From Leptidea sinapis (Eukaryota > Arthropoda > Insecta > Lepidoptera > Pieridae): a stretch of DNA of 64,000 nucleotides. The stretch is taken from contig NC_066267.1 of assembly GCF_905404315.1 (NCBI RefSeq), positions 1,006,501 through 1,070,500 on the forward strand, read 5' to 3'. Shown one piece after another: positions 14,443 to 27,500 of the stretch. The stretch's first letter is position 1. Each line of letters opens with the position of its first letter. A program made the position numbers and the translations under genes. The notes beneath the pieces were generated by a model, which had not been told where the DNA came from, made no database searches, and saw nothing but the letters and a program-made list of their open reading frames with translations.

Positions 14443-15080
14443 GGCTAAAAGCGATATGTCCTATACATAATCAGTATAATAAGATGACTGTTGACAATTT
14501 TTGGAATGTGAGCACGAAATTTCTACGTCTGAAAATGAGCTTGAGGTGCTTGAGTTAAACAATATTTAGGTGTATTGGAATTATTGTAGAGATAAGTTAA
14601 CAGTTTTGGTTCAAGTTAGATAGGTTAAGTTATTTATACTTATACAGCTAAGGCCTAATGTTAATAAGTGTTAACGTTGCGCAACTTATTGTTTTATTTC
14701 CGTATTAATCATGTTTCAATTTTGGTTGACAAATATACGATATTTTTAATGTTTTGTTTTTTTCTTAATTGAATCTTAACTAACGGTCATCGTTTTCAGG
14801 CGACCAGGCCGCGAACGAGGCAATAAATAATACAATATATATAATACAGAAATATTTTATTTCTGAATTATTTTATAGGATAAGGATATTAATATAAGCC
14901 GTTACCGCTAGTGTTAAATTAAACAAGTTTTATAAACATGAAAAATACTTTATTTTCAATATAAATACTTTCTATCGAACGCGGTTCAATTAAATCAGAC
15001 ATAAAAAAAAAACAGTTATACCACGCGATCTTATGACGGATTTATTTTACACAATATATGGATGTTTAAACAAAATTCAA

Positions 15081-15086
15081 TTTATT
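15081..15086 (-). terminator. Candidate midasin polyadenylation signal
   Basis: AATAAA on the - strand about 255 nt beyond the midasin stop. It is one of several AT-rich matches, so its use is an inference. Confidence 0.35.
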
Positions 15087-15340
15087 TATATTGATTGTTT
15101 TTTATAGTGATACCCTCACTTCTGGGATTAAATGTACATATTTAAATTGTACCAAATTACGTGTCCCGCATCGTCCATCATAAATGTTGGTACAAATTAA
15201 ATCAATTTATATACTCATAATAAATCATCCTCATATGCTATCCAAAGGAAAGTACAAATGTGTCTTAAGTACTAAATATAGATTTAAAAATTAACTCTAA
15301 TCACACTGTACTTAAAGTTCTAATTGGCTCGAACGGATTA

Positions 15341-15529
15341 TCAGCTCGCTGTATTTGCGGCAAGTTCAAACCACTGTCTTAGTGCGTCGCCGAGGACGGT
15401 CGGTAGAGCGGCAATATCCCGCAGGATGAGGTAGAAGGGGAACGGGAACGTGTCGAGGTAAGGCACGAAGCCGGAGAGCGAGTTGGTCACCGGGTCCAGT
15501 AACGGCCGACGAATATCCATTATAGAGTC
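15341..15529 (-). CDS. Mdn1: Midasin exon 27, C-terminus and stop
   Basis: 63 codons including TGA at 15343-15341. It encodes DSIMDIRRPLLDPVTN, then YLDTFPFPFYLILRDIAALP and LGDALRQWFEL, the conserved midasin C-terminus (FPFPYY and LRQWFEL in relatives). A - strand AATAAA lies at 15086-15081, about 255 nt after the stop, and is a plausible polyadenylation signal. Confidence 0.95.
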   Translation of the reverse strand, partial: DSIMDIRRPLLDPVTNSLSGFVPYLDTFPFPFYLILRDIAALPTVLGDALRQWFELAANTAS

Positions 15530-18500
15530 CTAGAATACGAAGTAGACAATGGTAAACAACAAAACAATATTAATTCTCCAATGAACTGGTCGATAAAACA
15601 CACGTGTGTTTCAGTACCCAATGTATAAAATGTTATTATTATGAATAAAAGGAAACAAAAAAGCTAGCGCATTTCATATATTTATGAAAGAAGATACCTT
15701 CTTAAATCATGTACTTAACTATATCATCAAAACATAATATTTGAATAATTGTTCATTCGGTTATTTTTTAACTACTTTTTTATATACCCATTTACTTACG
15801 ATGTTTTAGAATGAAAATAGTCTTTACTTTCTTTGATTAGATACATTTTGACAGTGTTGTATGCGTGAAAGATCGATCACCGATGACTGCATAAAAAGCG
15901 TTCTAAAAAATTTGCCACGACGGCACCTATTTCTGCCGTGAAGCAGTAATGTATAAAAATAACTGTGTTTCGGTCTGAAGGGCGCCGAAGCTAGTGAAAT
16001 TACTGGGCAAATGAGACTTTGTTTTTTGTCTCAAGGTGGCAAGCGCAGATGTAGTATCGCTCACAATTTTTGGGGTTTTTCAAGAATCCTGAGCGGCACT
16101 GCATTGTAATCAATTACCATTAGCTGTCTCAAATACGTGCAGCTCGTCTCGTCCCGTACTTTCATTGTAGTTATTACCTTATTGTCCGGGTTGTCAATGA
16201 TGACGTACACCAGGAACACGCCGCTGGTCCTCGCGCGGCGCACGGCCTGTATCACTCGCCCCTCCCCCTCGCTGAAGATGCCTCGTCCGTCACTCACGAC
16301 CACCAACAGCCGCGCGTTCACCGCCTCGCTGCGCATCGCCTGCTGCTCGAACATCACGCTGCAGAAGTCCAGCAGCTGCGCTATCCTGGTCTTGGTCTGT
16401 TCGAACCGCAGATGCTCGAGGATCTTCGCGCCCGAGTGCTCGGAGAATTGCTCGTTGAACGGATGCAGGAGGTTGGGCTTCTCGCCGAAGCTGAGCACGG
16501 CGAGGTCGCCGGACTCCAGAAGATTTAGTGCCTGCGGATATTTTATTACAGATATACAATACAATGTGGATGTAACAGGCACGTGAGACATTTTATCTTA
16601 GAGTCAGACAACGGGCTCAATGCGACTTGACCGGGCTCGTATAGTATTAAAAGTACTTGTTGTTTGGTAATGTGTTGCAACTTAGATGATATTGTCAAAT
16701 ATATAGGCAGCTAAGTTAACACTGATTCCGCCATTTAATACAAATGACCATAATTTATTTATTTATGGAGATTATTGTCAATAATCTTAACTTTAACAAT
16801 CACGTATGTGTAAATCATTACGGACATAAGAATTAGACAATCTGCGTGCATTTTAAGTCGGGAGTTGGGGAGCATTAGCTTGTTTTGATGTCTTAGCGAG
16901 TATTTTAGTGAGTACATTTATTTAGCATTTATCTATTCGAAACTGTTATGGGCAAATGAGGGCAGGGTGTTGAATTTTATTACAAGGAACATTGCACAGG
17001 CTAGGCTGTCTTCCTATGCATTACACGGCGGCTTTCAAGGGGAGTTTCAAGTACAATCAACAAGCGATGGAATAATTTACCACCGCCGCTACGTGGTTTA
17101 TATTTAGTCTCGAATTTCAGAATAAAGTACAAAAATTACATATTGTTCAATTCCTCCGTACATCCCTAGCCATGGTGAGCAGTGTTTAAATTTCAAACAA
17201 TTTTTTTTTTCTTAAATATACACATAATTACCGTTTTTATTATTGTCATGGTTCATTTTAGTATTTTTTTTAAATCTCAATTATTGTATAATTATTAATT
17301 TAATGCCACAATTTATTATATTTTGCCGATAAAATCAGTCAGTTCAGCTCCAAGCGTCACACAATTGGGTCACTGAAAATCAGTGTTGTGCTCATTATGT
17401 ACATATGGACACAACTGTAACTGAGTGGATTCTAGTTTTGGAAGACCACATTTAGTATTGCTTTTATTTTCTTATGTATCAAGTAAGTTAAGTGTTAAGA
17501 TTTAGCATATATTTTGTTTTCTAACTTTTTTTTTTGTGAATGTGACATTTGATGTTAAAATTAGGATAAAAGCAAAGATATTTTTAAGTTTATAAGATAT
17601 TGAAAAATAGATACAGGTGTTAGTGGAGTGTACCTGAGAGACGAGCGCCAGACTCTCGAAGGCCAGCTCCCTGCTCCGGTTGTCGGCCATGGAGCTGGAG
17701 TCGTCGACGGCGATGGCTATCTTGTAGTCGCGCCTGGCGGGCTTGGTGCGCCGCAGCCAGATGCGGTCCTTGCGGAAGTGAGACGCGATGTACGGGATCA
17801 CGCGGCGCATGTTGATGGCGCGCCCCGTGCGGTAGTCGCCTGCCACACACATTCATCTGATGATATAGTTCCATGCTATCCATAGCCATAGAATTTAACG
17901 GTTACAAAAAAAGTTTGTAAAAAGCCCTTGACTTTAGAACCGACCATTTTTATAGTAGCTATATGGAGTCCTCCAAACGATCAGTGACCGCCGAGAGTGT
18001 GTAGACACTATTGTCTTATATAACAAAAATGAATAGATAGAATCTGCGAAAAAATATTTTTTAATACTTTAACAAATTCGCTAACTTGTTTTTTTAACGT
18101 GTTTTGTTAAAATATTAAGTTATAAATTGGCGCAGCGGTCCCGGCTTAATAGAATAGCCCGATTCCCTGTGTGTGTGTGTATGTGTGTAGGTCATTAAAA
18201 TTAGTAGTAATTATTTGTAGTATCACACTCCCCCACTCCCATTCATAGGTAACGCACCAGTATCTTGAAAATCAAATTAATGTAACCTAACCTCAAAACA
18301 GATAAAAGTTTCTCAGAAGGCCAAGTAGAAGCCCATATTATTAAAAAAAACATGAATAGGTTGGCGGGTTAAGAAAGCCAACAGCTAGTTAGTTCTACAT
18401 ACATTAAAATAATTAACAAACATAATTCATTCGAACTAATAATAGGCTTCCATATGTACATAGGAACAAATATAATATTGTTAAATCTAATATATTAATT

Positions 18501-21500
18501 ACAAACAAACAACACAAGTAAAACTTTATAAAATTATTAAATAAAAAAAAATAACGAAATAACAACCGACTTCAAAACCACTCTTCCAGAGCAAAAGATA
18601 TTATAACATGCAATAAAAGGAATAAAAATAATTGCGTATTTTTATACAATATAATTAATTAATCTAATTCTAGTTAAGTAAGTAGTAGTAGTACCATAAC
18701 ATAGTTATGGTAGATGTATGACTTAAATATCCTAAGAGCATAAAAAGATTCGGCCGAGAATTGTTAATTTGCTCCAAAGAATTGAAGAGTTCCGATACTT
18801 TGTCATGGATTCCAAAATCAGAACCCAACCAAACTCTCACCAAACTACCTTTGAAGTATATACTTTCCAATAAAAAAAGAATCATCGAAATCGGTTGGCG
18901 AGATATTGAGTTATTCGCAAATTTATCATCCACATACGTATAGCACATTTAAGACTTTTGTGGCTACCTCATGTATGCCACTGTCAGATCTGGATCCAAA
19001 TTACAATGGGACCACACGGGAAGCATCAAAATTTAAATAAAAAAAGAATAATCAAAATCGTTTCACCCAGTCGAAAGTTTTGAGATACCAAACATAAAAA
19101 AATTAACATACCGACGAATTGAGAAACTCCTCCTTTTTTAAAGTCGGTTAAAAACTATTAAATAAAATTTCTCACACTCCTATCGTAAGTTGAAAGCATG
19201 ATAAAAAAGGAGTAATTAAACGCCTAATGTTAATTTGTTAATCACTGCTAAATTGTTTTACCAAATGGGCTCTAATTGCATTAATACTGTACCTAAAAAG
19301 ATCGATTTCATCCGTGTCACAAAAATGATTGAATGACTGCAAAACTCATAAAATAAATATGTTTCTTCTATAATTCGTGCGACAGAATGGTACAGCAAAG
19401 ATAGGCTGTTGTCTTAACATTCTACTAGGGGCTGACAGACAGACTTTGGTCAGTAATATAGAACAGTAAATCTTAGTATTTTGATTAAGGCGCTATAGTC
19501 CTAAAAAGTAACATTTTTGAAAATCTACTTAAAATACTTCTACAAATACTACAGTTCCAATTTTTTGACATGTTTATCTTCATTTCTTTATCTAAATTAT
19601 TGCAGTTTCAAAAACACAATTACGAAAAAAAATCTCGATAGATTTATTTTTTGAAAAATATGCTTTTTTATATGAATTGTTTTATATCATCATAAAACTA
19701 TGATGGCTATAAACACAAAACTTATTTTATTCGATAGTTTATTAGTATTTATAAATATTCATCGTAGGTTTTATCAATTCGCTTTGTAAATTATTTTATA
19801 TAAATTTTTTTTTCGTTTCTCTCGGGCTAACATTACGTAAGATTTTAGCAAACAAGTACAAATCGGGAATCATAGTAAAAAAAATAACGATGATGCGACA
19901 GCAAATTTGTTAAAAATATAGGTAAATGGAAGTCGGAAAGTACTAAAATAAAATGTACGCAATATTATTTTGAATATTATGCGACGCGGGATTTTTGTAT
20001 GTATGTACTTTAGTTAAGTTAGATAAATCCAACATGGCCGCCGCACAAAATTATGATTTCATCAATATGGATATCGTATCCAAGGTTTTCGAAGGTGCTG
20101 AGAACGAATTCGGGATCATTTTTGAAATCCAAGATGGCCGCCGCACAAAATTATTATTTTAACAATATGGATATCGTGTCCGAGGTTCTCGAGGGTGCAG
20201 AGAACGAATTTGGCATAATTTTTGAAATCCAAGATGGCCGCCGTGCATAATTGTGATTTCAACAATATGGGTATCGTATCCGAGGTTCTCGAGGGTGCAG
20301 AGAATGAATTTGGACTCATTTTTGAAATCCAAGATGGCCGCCGCGCAAAATTATGATTTCATCAATATGGGTATCGTATCCGAGGTTCTCGAGGGTGCAG
20401 AGAACGAATTTGGTATCAATTTTGGAAACCAAAATGGCCGCCGCGCAAAATTATGGTTTCAACAATATGGGTACCGTATCCGAGGTTCTCGAGGGTGCAG
20501 AGAACGAATTTGGGATCATTTTTGAAATTCAAGATGGCCGCCTCGCAAAAGTATGATTTCAGCAATATGGATATCGTGTTCGAGGTTCTCGAGGGTATAG
20601 AAAACGATATTGGGATCATTTTTGAAATCCAAGATGGCCGCCTCGCAAAAGTATGATTTCAGCAATATGGATATCGTGTTAGAGGTTCTCGAGGGTACAG
20701 AAAACGATTTTGGGATTATTTTTGAAATCCAAGATGGCCGCCGCGCAAAATTATGATTTCATCAATATGGGTATCGTATCCGAGGTTCTCGAGGGTGCAG
20801 AGAACGAATTTGGTACCATTTTTGGAAACCAAGATGGCCGCCGCGCAAAATTATGATTTCAACAATATGGGTATCGTATCCGAGGTTCTCGAGGGTGCAG
20901 AGAACGAATTTGGTATCATTTTAAAATCCAAGATGGCCGCCGAGCAAAATTATGATTTCAACAATATGGATATAACGAGATGTTCGTGCGTACATGAATG
21001 GAGTACAGCAAATGACATGGAACTTAACATATCCAAATGTTACATAATGAGTTTTCGACGTCTGAGATACCCGATTTTATTTGACTACACAATTGGGAAC
21101 ACTACACTTACCAGAACTTGAAAGATCTGGGAGTCACATTTGACCAATAGCTCACCTTTAAAGATCATATAACAACTGTTGCAAAGGAATCTTTCCAGCG
21201 GTTCGGATTTGTCTTGAGAAATGCACGCAATTTTAAATCAGAATGTGTCCTTTCGCCTTCTATATAGTGCGATTAGATTAGAAGCAAGCACATGTGTTTG
21301 GAACCCCCATTATTCCACCTATGACAGGCTACTTGAAAAGGTCCAAAAAACTTTTCTACTATTCATGTATCCTACAGCATTCCTCCTGGGCTGCCTTAGT
21401 TACAACTCGCTTAAGACCAGGAGAGCGAATGATCAAATACTCGCGCCGCGCCGGCCGTGTCGCGCCACGCCGCCCGCCGCCTTCCACCCACGTGCGCATG

Positions 21501-24500
21501 CTTATGTACTGCTCAGTTTGCGTCACTCACCCGCTCTCCGCGAGCGCACCGTGGGCTCCAGCACCAGCCGCAGCGTCTCACACAGAGCTCGCGCCGCGCC
21601 GGCCGTGTCGCGCCACGCCGCCCGCCGCCTTCCACCCACGTGCGCATGCTTATGTACTGCTCAGTTTGCGTCACTCACCCGCTCTCCGCGAGCGCACCGT
21701 GGGCTCCAGCACCAGCCGCAGCGTCTCACACAGAGCTCGCGCCGCGCCGGCCGTGTCGCGCCACGCCGCCCGCCGCCTTCCACCCACGTGCGCATGCTTA
21801 TGTACTGCTCAGTTTGCGTCACTCACCCGCTCTCCGCGAGCGCACCGTGGGCTCCAGCACCAGCCGCAGCGTCTCACACAGAGCTCGCGCCGCGCCGGCC
21901 GTGTCGCGCCACGCCGCCCGCCGCCTTCCACCCACGTGCGCATGCTTATGTACTGCTCAGTTTGCGTCACTCACCCGCTCTCCGCGAGCGCACCGTGGGC
22001 TCCAGCACCAGCCGCAGCGTCTCACACAGAGCTCGCGCCGCGCCGGCCGTGTCGCGCCACGCCGCCCGCCGCCTTCCACCCACGTGCGCATGCTTATGTA
22101 CTGCTCAGTTTGCGTCACTCACCCGCTCTCCGCGAGCGCACCGTGGGCTCCAGCACCAGCCGCAGCGTCTCACACAGAGCTCGCGCCGCGCCGGCCGTGT
22201 CGCGCCACGCCGCCCGCCGCCTTCCACCCACGTGCGCATGCTTATGTACTGCTCAGTTTGCGTCACTCACCCGCTCTCCGCGAGCGCACCGTGGGCTCCA
22301 GCACCAGCCGCAGCGTCTCACACAGAGCTCGCGCCGCGCCGGCCGTGTCGCGCCACGCCGCCCGCCGCCTTCCACCCACGTGCGCATGCTTATGTACTGC
22401 TCAGTTTGCGTCACTCACCCGCTCTCCGCGAGCGCACCGTGGGCTCCAGCACCAGCCGCAGCGTCTCACACAGAGCTCGCGCCGCGCCGGCCGTGTCGCG
22501 CCACGCCGCCCGCCGCCTTCCACCCACGTGCGCATGCTTATGTACTGCTCAGTTTGCGTCACTCACCCGCTCTCCGCGAGCGCACCGTGGGCTCCAGCAC
22601 CAGCCGCAGCGTCTCACACAGAGCTCGCGCCGCGCCGGCCGTGTCGCGCCACGCCGCCCGCCGCCTTCCACCCACGTGCGCATGCTTATGTACTGCTCAG
22701 TTTGCGTCACTCACCCGCTCTCCGCGAGCGCACCGTGGGCTCCAGCACCAGCCGCAGCGTCTCACACAGAGCTCGCGCCGCGCCGGCCGTGTCGCGCCAC
22801 GCCGCCCGCCGCCTTCCACCCACGTGCGCATGCTTATGTACTGCTCAGTTTGCGTCACTCACCCGCTCTCCGCGAGCGCACCGTGGGCTCCAGCACCAGC
22901 CGCAGCGTCTCACACAGAGCTCGCGCCGCGCCGGCCGTGTCGCGCCACGCCGCCCGCCGCCTTCCACCCACGTGCGCATGCTTATGTACTGCTCAGTTTG
23001 CGTCACTCACCCGCTCTCCGCGAGCGCACCGTGGGCTCCAGCACCAGCCGCAGCGTCTCACACAGAGCTCGCGCCGCGCCGGCCGTGTCGCGCCACGCCG
23101 CCCGCCGCCTTCCACCCACGTGCGCATGCTTATGTACTGCTCAGTTTGCGTCACTCACCCGCTCTCCGCGAGCGCACCGTGGGCTCCAGCACCAGCCGCA
23201 GCGTCTCACACAGAGCTCGCGCCGCGCCGGCCGTGTCGCGCCACGCCGCCCGCCGCCTTCCACCCACGTGCGCATGCTTATGTACTGCTCAGTTTGCGTC
23301 ACTCACCCGCTCTCCGCGAGCGCACCGTGGGCTCCAGCACCAGCCGCAGCGTCTCACACAGAGCTCGCGCCGCGCCGGCCGTGTCGCGCCACGCCGCCCG
23401 CCGCCTTCCACCCACGTGCGCATGCTTATGTACTGCTCAGTTTGCGTCACTCACCCGCTCTCCGCGAGCGCACCGTGGGCTCCAGCACCAGCCGCAGCGT
23501 CTCACACAGAGCTCGCGCCGCGCCGGCCGTGTCGCGCCACGCCGCCCGCCGCCTTCCACCCACGTGCGCATGCTTATGTACTGCTCAGTTTGCGTCACTC
23601 ACCCGCTCTCCGCGAGCGCACCGTGGGCTCCAGCACCAGCCGCAGCGTCTCACACAGAGCTCGCGCCGCGCCGGCCGTGTCGCGCCACGCCGCCCGCCGC
23701 CTTCCACCCACGTGCGCATGCTTATGTACTGCTCAGTTTGCGTCACTCACCCGCTCTCCGCGAGCGCACCGTGGGCTCCAGCACCAGCCGCAGCGTCTCA
23801 CACAGAGCTCGCGCCGCGCCGGCCGTGTCGCGCCACGCCGCCCGCCGCCTTCCACCCACGTGCGCATGCTTATGTACTGCTCAGTTTGCGTCACTCACTC
23901 GCTCTCCGCGAGCGCACCGTGGGCTCCAGCACCAGCCGCAGCGTCTCACACAGAGCTCGCGCCGCGCCGGCCGTGTCGCGCCACGCCGCCCGCCGCCTTC
24001 CACCCACGTGCGCATGCTTATGTACTGCTCAGTTTGCGTCACTCACCCGCTCTCCGCGAGCGCACCGTGGGCTCCAGCACCAGCCGCAGCGTCTCACACA
24101 GAGCTCGCGCCGCGCCGGCCGTGTCGCGCCACGCCGCCCGCCGCCTTCCACCCACGTGCGCATGCTTATGTACTGCTCAGTTTGCGTCACTCACCCGCTC
24201 TCCGCGAGCGCACCGTGGGCTCCAGCACCAGCCGCAGCGTCTCACACAGAGCTCGCGCCGCGCCGGCCGTGTCGCGCCACGCCGCCCGCCGCCTTCCACC
24301 CACGTGCGCATGCTTATGTACTGCTCAGTTTGCGTCACTCACCCGCTCTCCGCGAGCGCACCGTGGGCTCCAGCACCAGCCGCAGCGTCTCACACAGAGC
24401 TCGCGCCGCGCCGGCCGTGTCGCGCCACGCCGCCCGCCGCCTTCCACCCACGTGCGCATGCTTATGTACTGCTCAGTTTGCGTCACTCACCCGCTCTCCG

Positions 24501-27500
24501 CGAGCGCACCGTGGGCTCCAGCACCAGCCGCAGCGTCTCACACAGAGCTCGCGCCGCGCCGGCCGTGTCGCGCCACGCCGCCCGCCGCCTTCCACCCACG
24601 TGCGCATGCTTATGTACTGCTCAGTTTGCGTCACTCACCCGCTCTCCGCGAGCGCACCGTGGGCTCCAGCACCAGCCGCAGCGTCTCACACAGAGCTCGC
24701 GCCGCGCCGGCCGTGTCGCGCCACGCCGCCCGCCGCCTTCCACCCACGTGCGCATGCTTATGTACTGCTCAGTTTGCGTCACTCACCCGCTCTCCGCGAG
24801 CGCACCGTGGGCTCCAGCACCAGCCGCAGCGTCTCACACAGAGCTCGCGCCGCGCCGGCCGTGTCGCGCCACGCCGCCCGCCACGCCGCGCTCGGCTGCC
24901 CGCCGCCGCGCACGCCGCCGCCTTCCACCCACGTGCGCATGCTTATGTACTGCTCAGTTTGCGTCACTCACCCGCTCTCCGCGAGCGCACCGTGGGCTCC
25001 AGCACCAGCCGCAGCGTCTCACACAGAGCTCGCGCCGCGCCGGCCGTGTCGCGCCACGCCGCCCGCCGCCTTCCACCCACGTGCGCATGCTTATGTACTG
25101 CTCAGTTTGCGTCACTCACCCGCTCTCCGCGAGCGCACCGTGGGCTCCAGCACCAGCCGCAGCGTCTCACACAGAGCTCGCGCCGCGCCGGCCGTGTCGC
25201 GCCACGCCGCCCGCCGCCTTCCACCCACGTGCGCATGCTTATGTACTGCTCAGTTTGCGTCACTCACCCGCTCTCCGCGAGCGCACCGTGGGCTCCAGCA
25301 CCAGCCGCAGCGTCTCACACAGAGCTCGCGCCGCGCCGGCCGTGTCGCGCCACGCCGCCCGCCGCCTTCCACCCACGTGCGCATGCTTATGTACTGCTCA
25401 GTTTGCGTCACTCACCCGCTCTCCGCGAGCGCACCGTGGGCTCCAGCACCAGCCGCAGCGTCTCACACAGAGCTCGCGCCGCGCCGGCCGTGTCGCGCCA
25501 CGCCGCCCGCCGCCTTCCACCCACGTGCGCATGCTTATGTACTGCTCAGTTTGCGTCACTCACCCGCTCTCCGCGAGCGCACCGTGGGCTCCAGCACCAG
25601 CCGCAGCGTCTCACACAGAGCTCGCGCCGCGCCGGCCGTGTCGCGCCACGCCGCCCGCCGCCTTCCACCCACGTGCGCATGCTTATGTACTGCTCAGTTT
25701 GCGTCACTCACCCGCTCTCCGCGAGCGCACCGTGGGCTCCAGCACCAGCCGCAGCGTCTCACACAGAGCTCGCGCCGCGCCGGCCGTGTCGCGCCACGCC
25801 GCCCGCCGCCTTCCACCCACGTGCGCATGCTTATGTACTGCTCAGTTTGCGTCACTCACCCGCTCTCCGCGAGCGCACCGTGGGCTCCAGCACCAGCCGC
25901 AGCGTCTCACACAGAGCTCGCGCCGCGCCGGCCGTGTCGCGCCACGCCGCCCGCCGCCTTCCACCCACGTGCGCATGCTTATGTACTGCTCAGTTTGCGT
26001 CACTCACCCGCTCTCCGCGAGCGCACCGTGGGCTCCAGCACCAGCCGCAGCGTCTCACACAGAGCTCGCGCCGCGCCGGCCGTGTCGCGCCACGCCGCCC
26101 GCCGCCTTCCACCCACGTGCGCATGCTTATGTACTGCTCAGTTTGCGTCACTCACCCGCTCTCCGCGAGCGCACCGTGGGCTCCAGCACCAGCCGCAGCG
26201 TCTCACACAGAGCTCGCGCCGCGCCGGCCGTGTCGCGCCACGCCGCCCGCCGCCTTCCACCCACGTGCGCATGCTTATGTACTGCTCAGTTTGCGTCACT
26301 CACCCGCTCTCCGCGAGCGCACCGTGGGCTCCAGCACCAGCCGCAGCGTCTCACACAGAGCTCGCGCCGCGCCGGCCGTGTCGCGCCACGCCGCCCGCCG
26401 CCTTCCACCCACGTGCGCATGCTTATGTACTGCTCAGTTTGCGTCACTCACCCGCTCTCCGCGAGCGCACCGTGGGCTCCAGCACCAGCCGCAGCGTCTC
26501 ACACAGAGCTCGCGCCGCGCCGGCCGTGTCGCGCCACGCCGCCCGCCGCCTTCCACCCACGTGCGCATGCTTATGTACTGCTCAGTTTGCGTCACTCACC
26601 CGCTCTCCGCGAGCGCACCGTGGGCTCCAGCACCAGCCGCAGCGTCTCACACAGAGCTCGCGCCGCGCCGGCCGTGTCGCGCCACGCCGCCCGCCGCCTT
26701 CCACCCACGTGCGCATGCTTATGTACTGCTCAGTTTGCGTCACTCACCCGCTCTCCGCGAGCGCACCGTGGGCTCCAGCACCAGCCGCAGCGTCTCACAC
26801 AGAGCTCGCGCCGCGCCGGCCGTGTCGCGCCACGCCGCCCGCCGCCTTCCACCCACGTGCGCATGCTTATGTACTGCTCAGTTTGCGTCACTCACCCGCT
26901 CTCCGCGAGCGCACCGTGGGCTCCAGCACCAGCCGCAGCGTCTCACACAGAGCTCGCGCCGCGCCGGCCGTGTCGCGCCACGCCGCCCGCCGCCTTCCAC
27001 CCACGTGCGCATGCTTATGTACTGCTCAGTTTGCGTCACTCACCCGCTCTCCGCGAGCGCACCGTGGGCTCCAGCACCAGCCGCAGCGTCTCACACAGAG
27101 CTCGCGCCGCGCCGGCCGTGTCGCGCCACGCCGCCCGCCGCCTTCCACCCACGTGCGCATGCTTATGTACTGCTCAGTTTGCGTCACTCACCCGCTCTCC
27201 GCGAGCGCACCGTGGGCTCCAGCACCAGCCGCAGCGTCTCACACAGAGCTCGCGCCGCGCCGGCCGTGTCGCGCCACGCCGCCCGCCGCCTTCCACCCAC
27301 GTGCGCATGCTTATGTACTGCTCAGTTTGCGTCACTCACCCGCTCTCCGCGAGCGCACCGTGGGCTCCAGCACCAGCCGCAGCGTCTCACACAGAGCTCG
27401 CGCCGCGCCGGCCGTGTCGCGCCACGCCGCCCGCCGCCTTCCACCCACGTGCGCATGCTTATGTACTGCTCAGTTTGCGTCACTCACCCGCTCTCCGCGA

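Larger units (their letters stand above)
10965..15340. other. Intergenic region between convergent rush and midasin 3' ends
   Basis: No coding exon recognised. Contains the rush 3' untranslated region at the left, the midasin 3' untranslated region at the right, and one 210-bp inverted-repeat element at 14233-14442. The rest is AT-rich without pattern I can name. Confidence 0.6.

Noticed and set aside
16137..16586. + strand ORF of 149 codons over the MIDAS exon
   Set aside because: Antisense of midasin exon 26, whose - strand frame is a conserved domain.
17030..17180. Possible LINE C-terminal scrap (WNNLPPPLRGLYLVS)
   Set aside because: Resembles the WNxLP motif of jockey tails but is too short and broken to be sure.
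20031..21121. Overlapping ORFs on both strands at 20.0-21.1 kb
   Set aside because: Produced by the 100-bp minisatellite and a decayed LINE.
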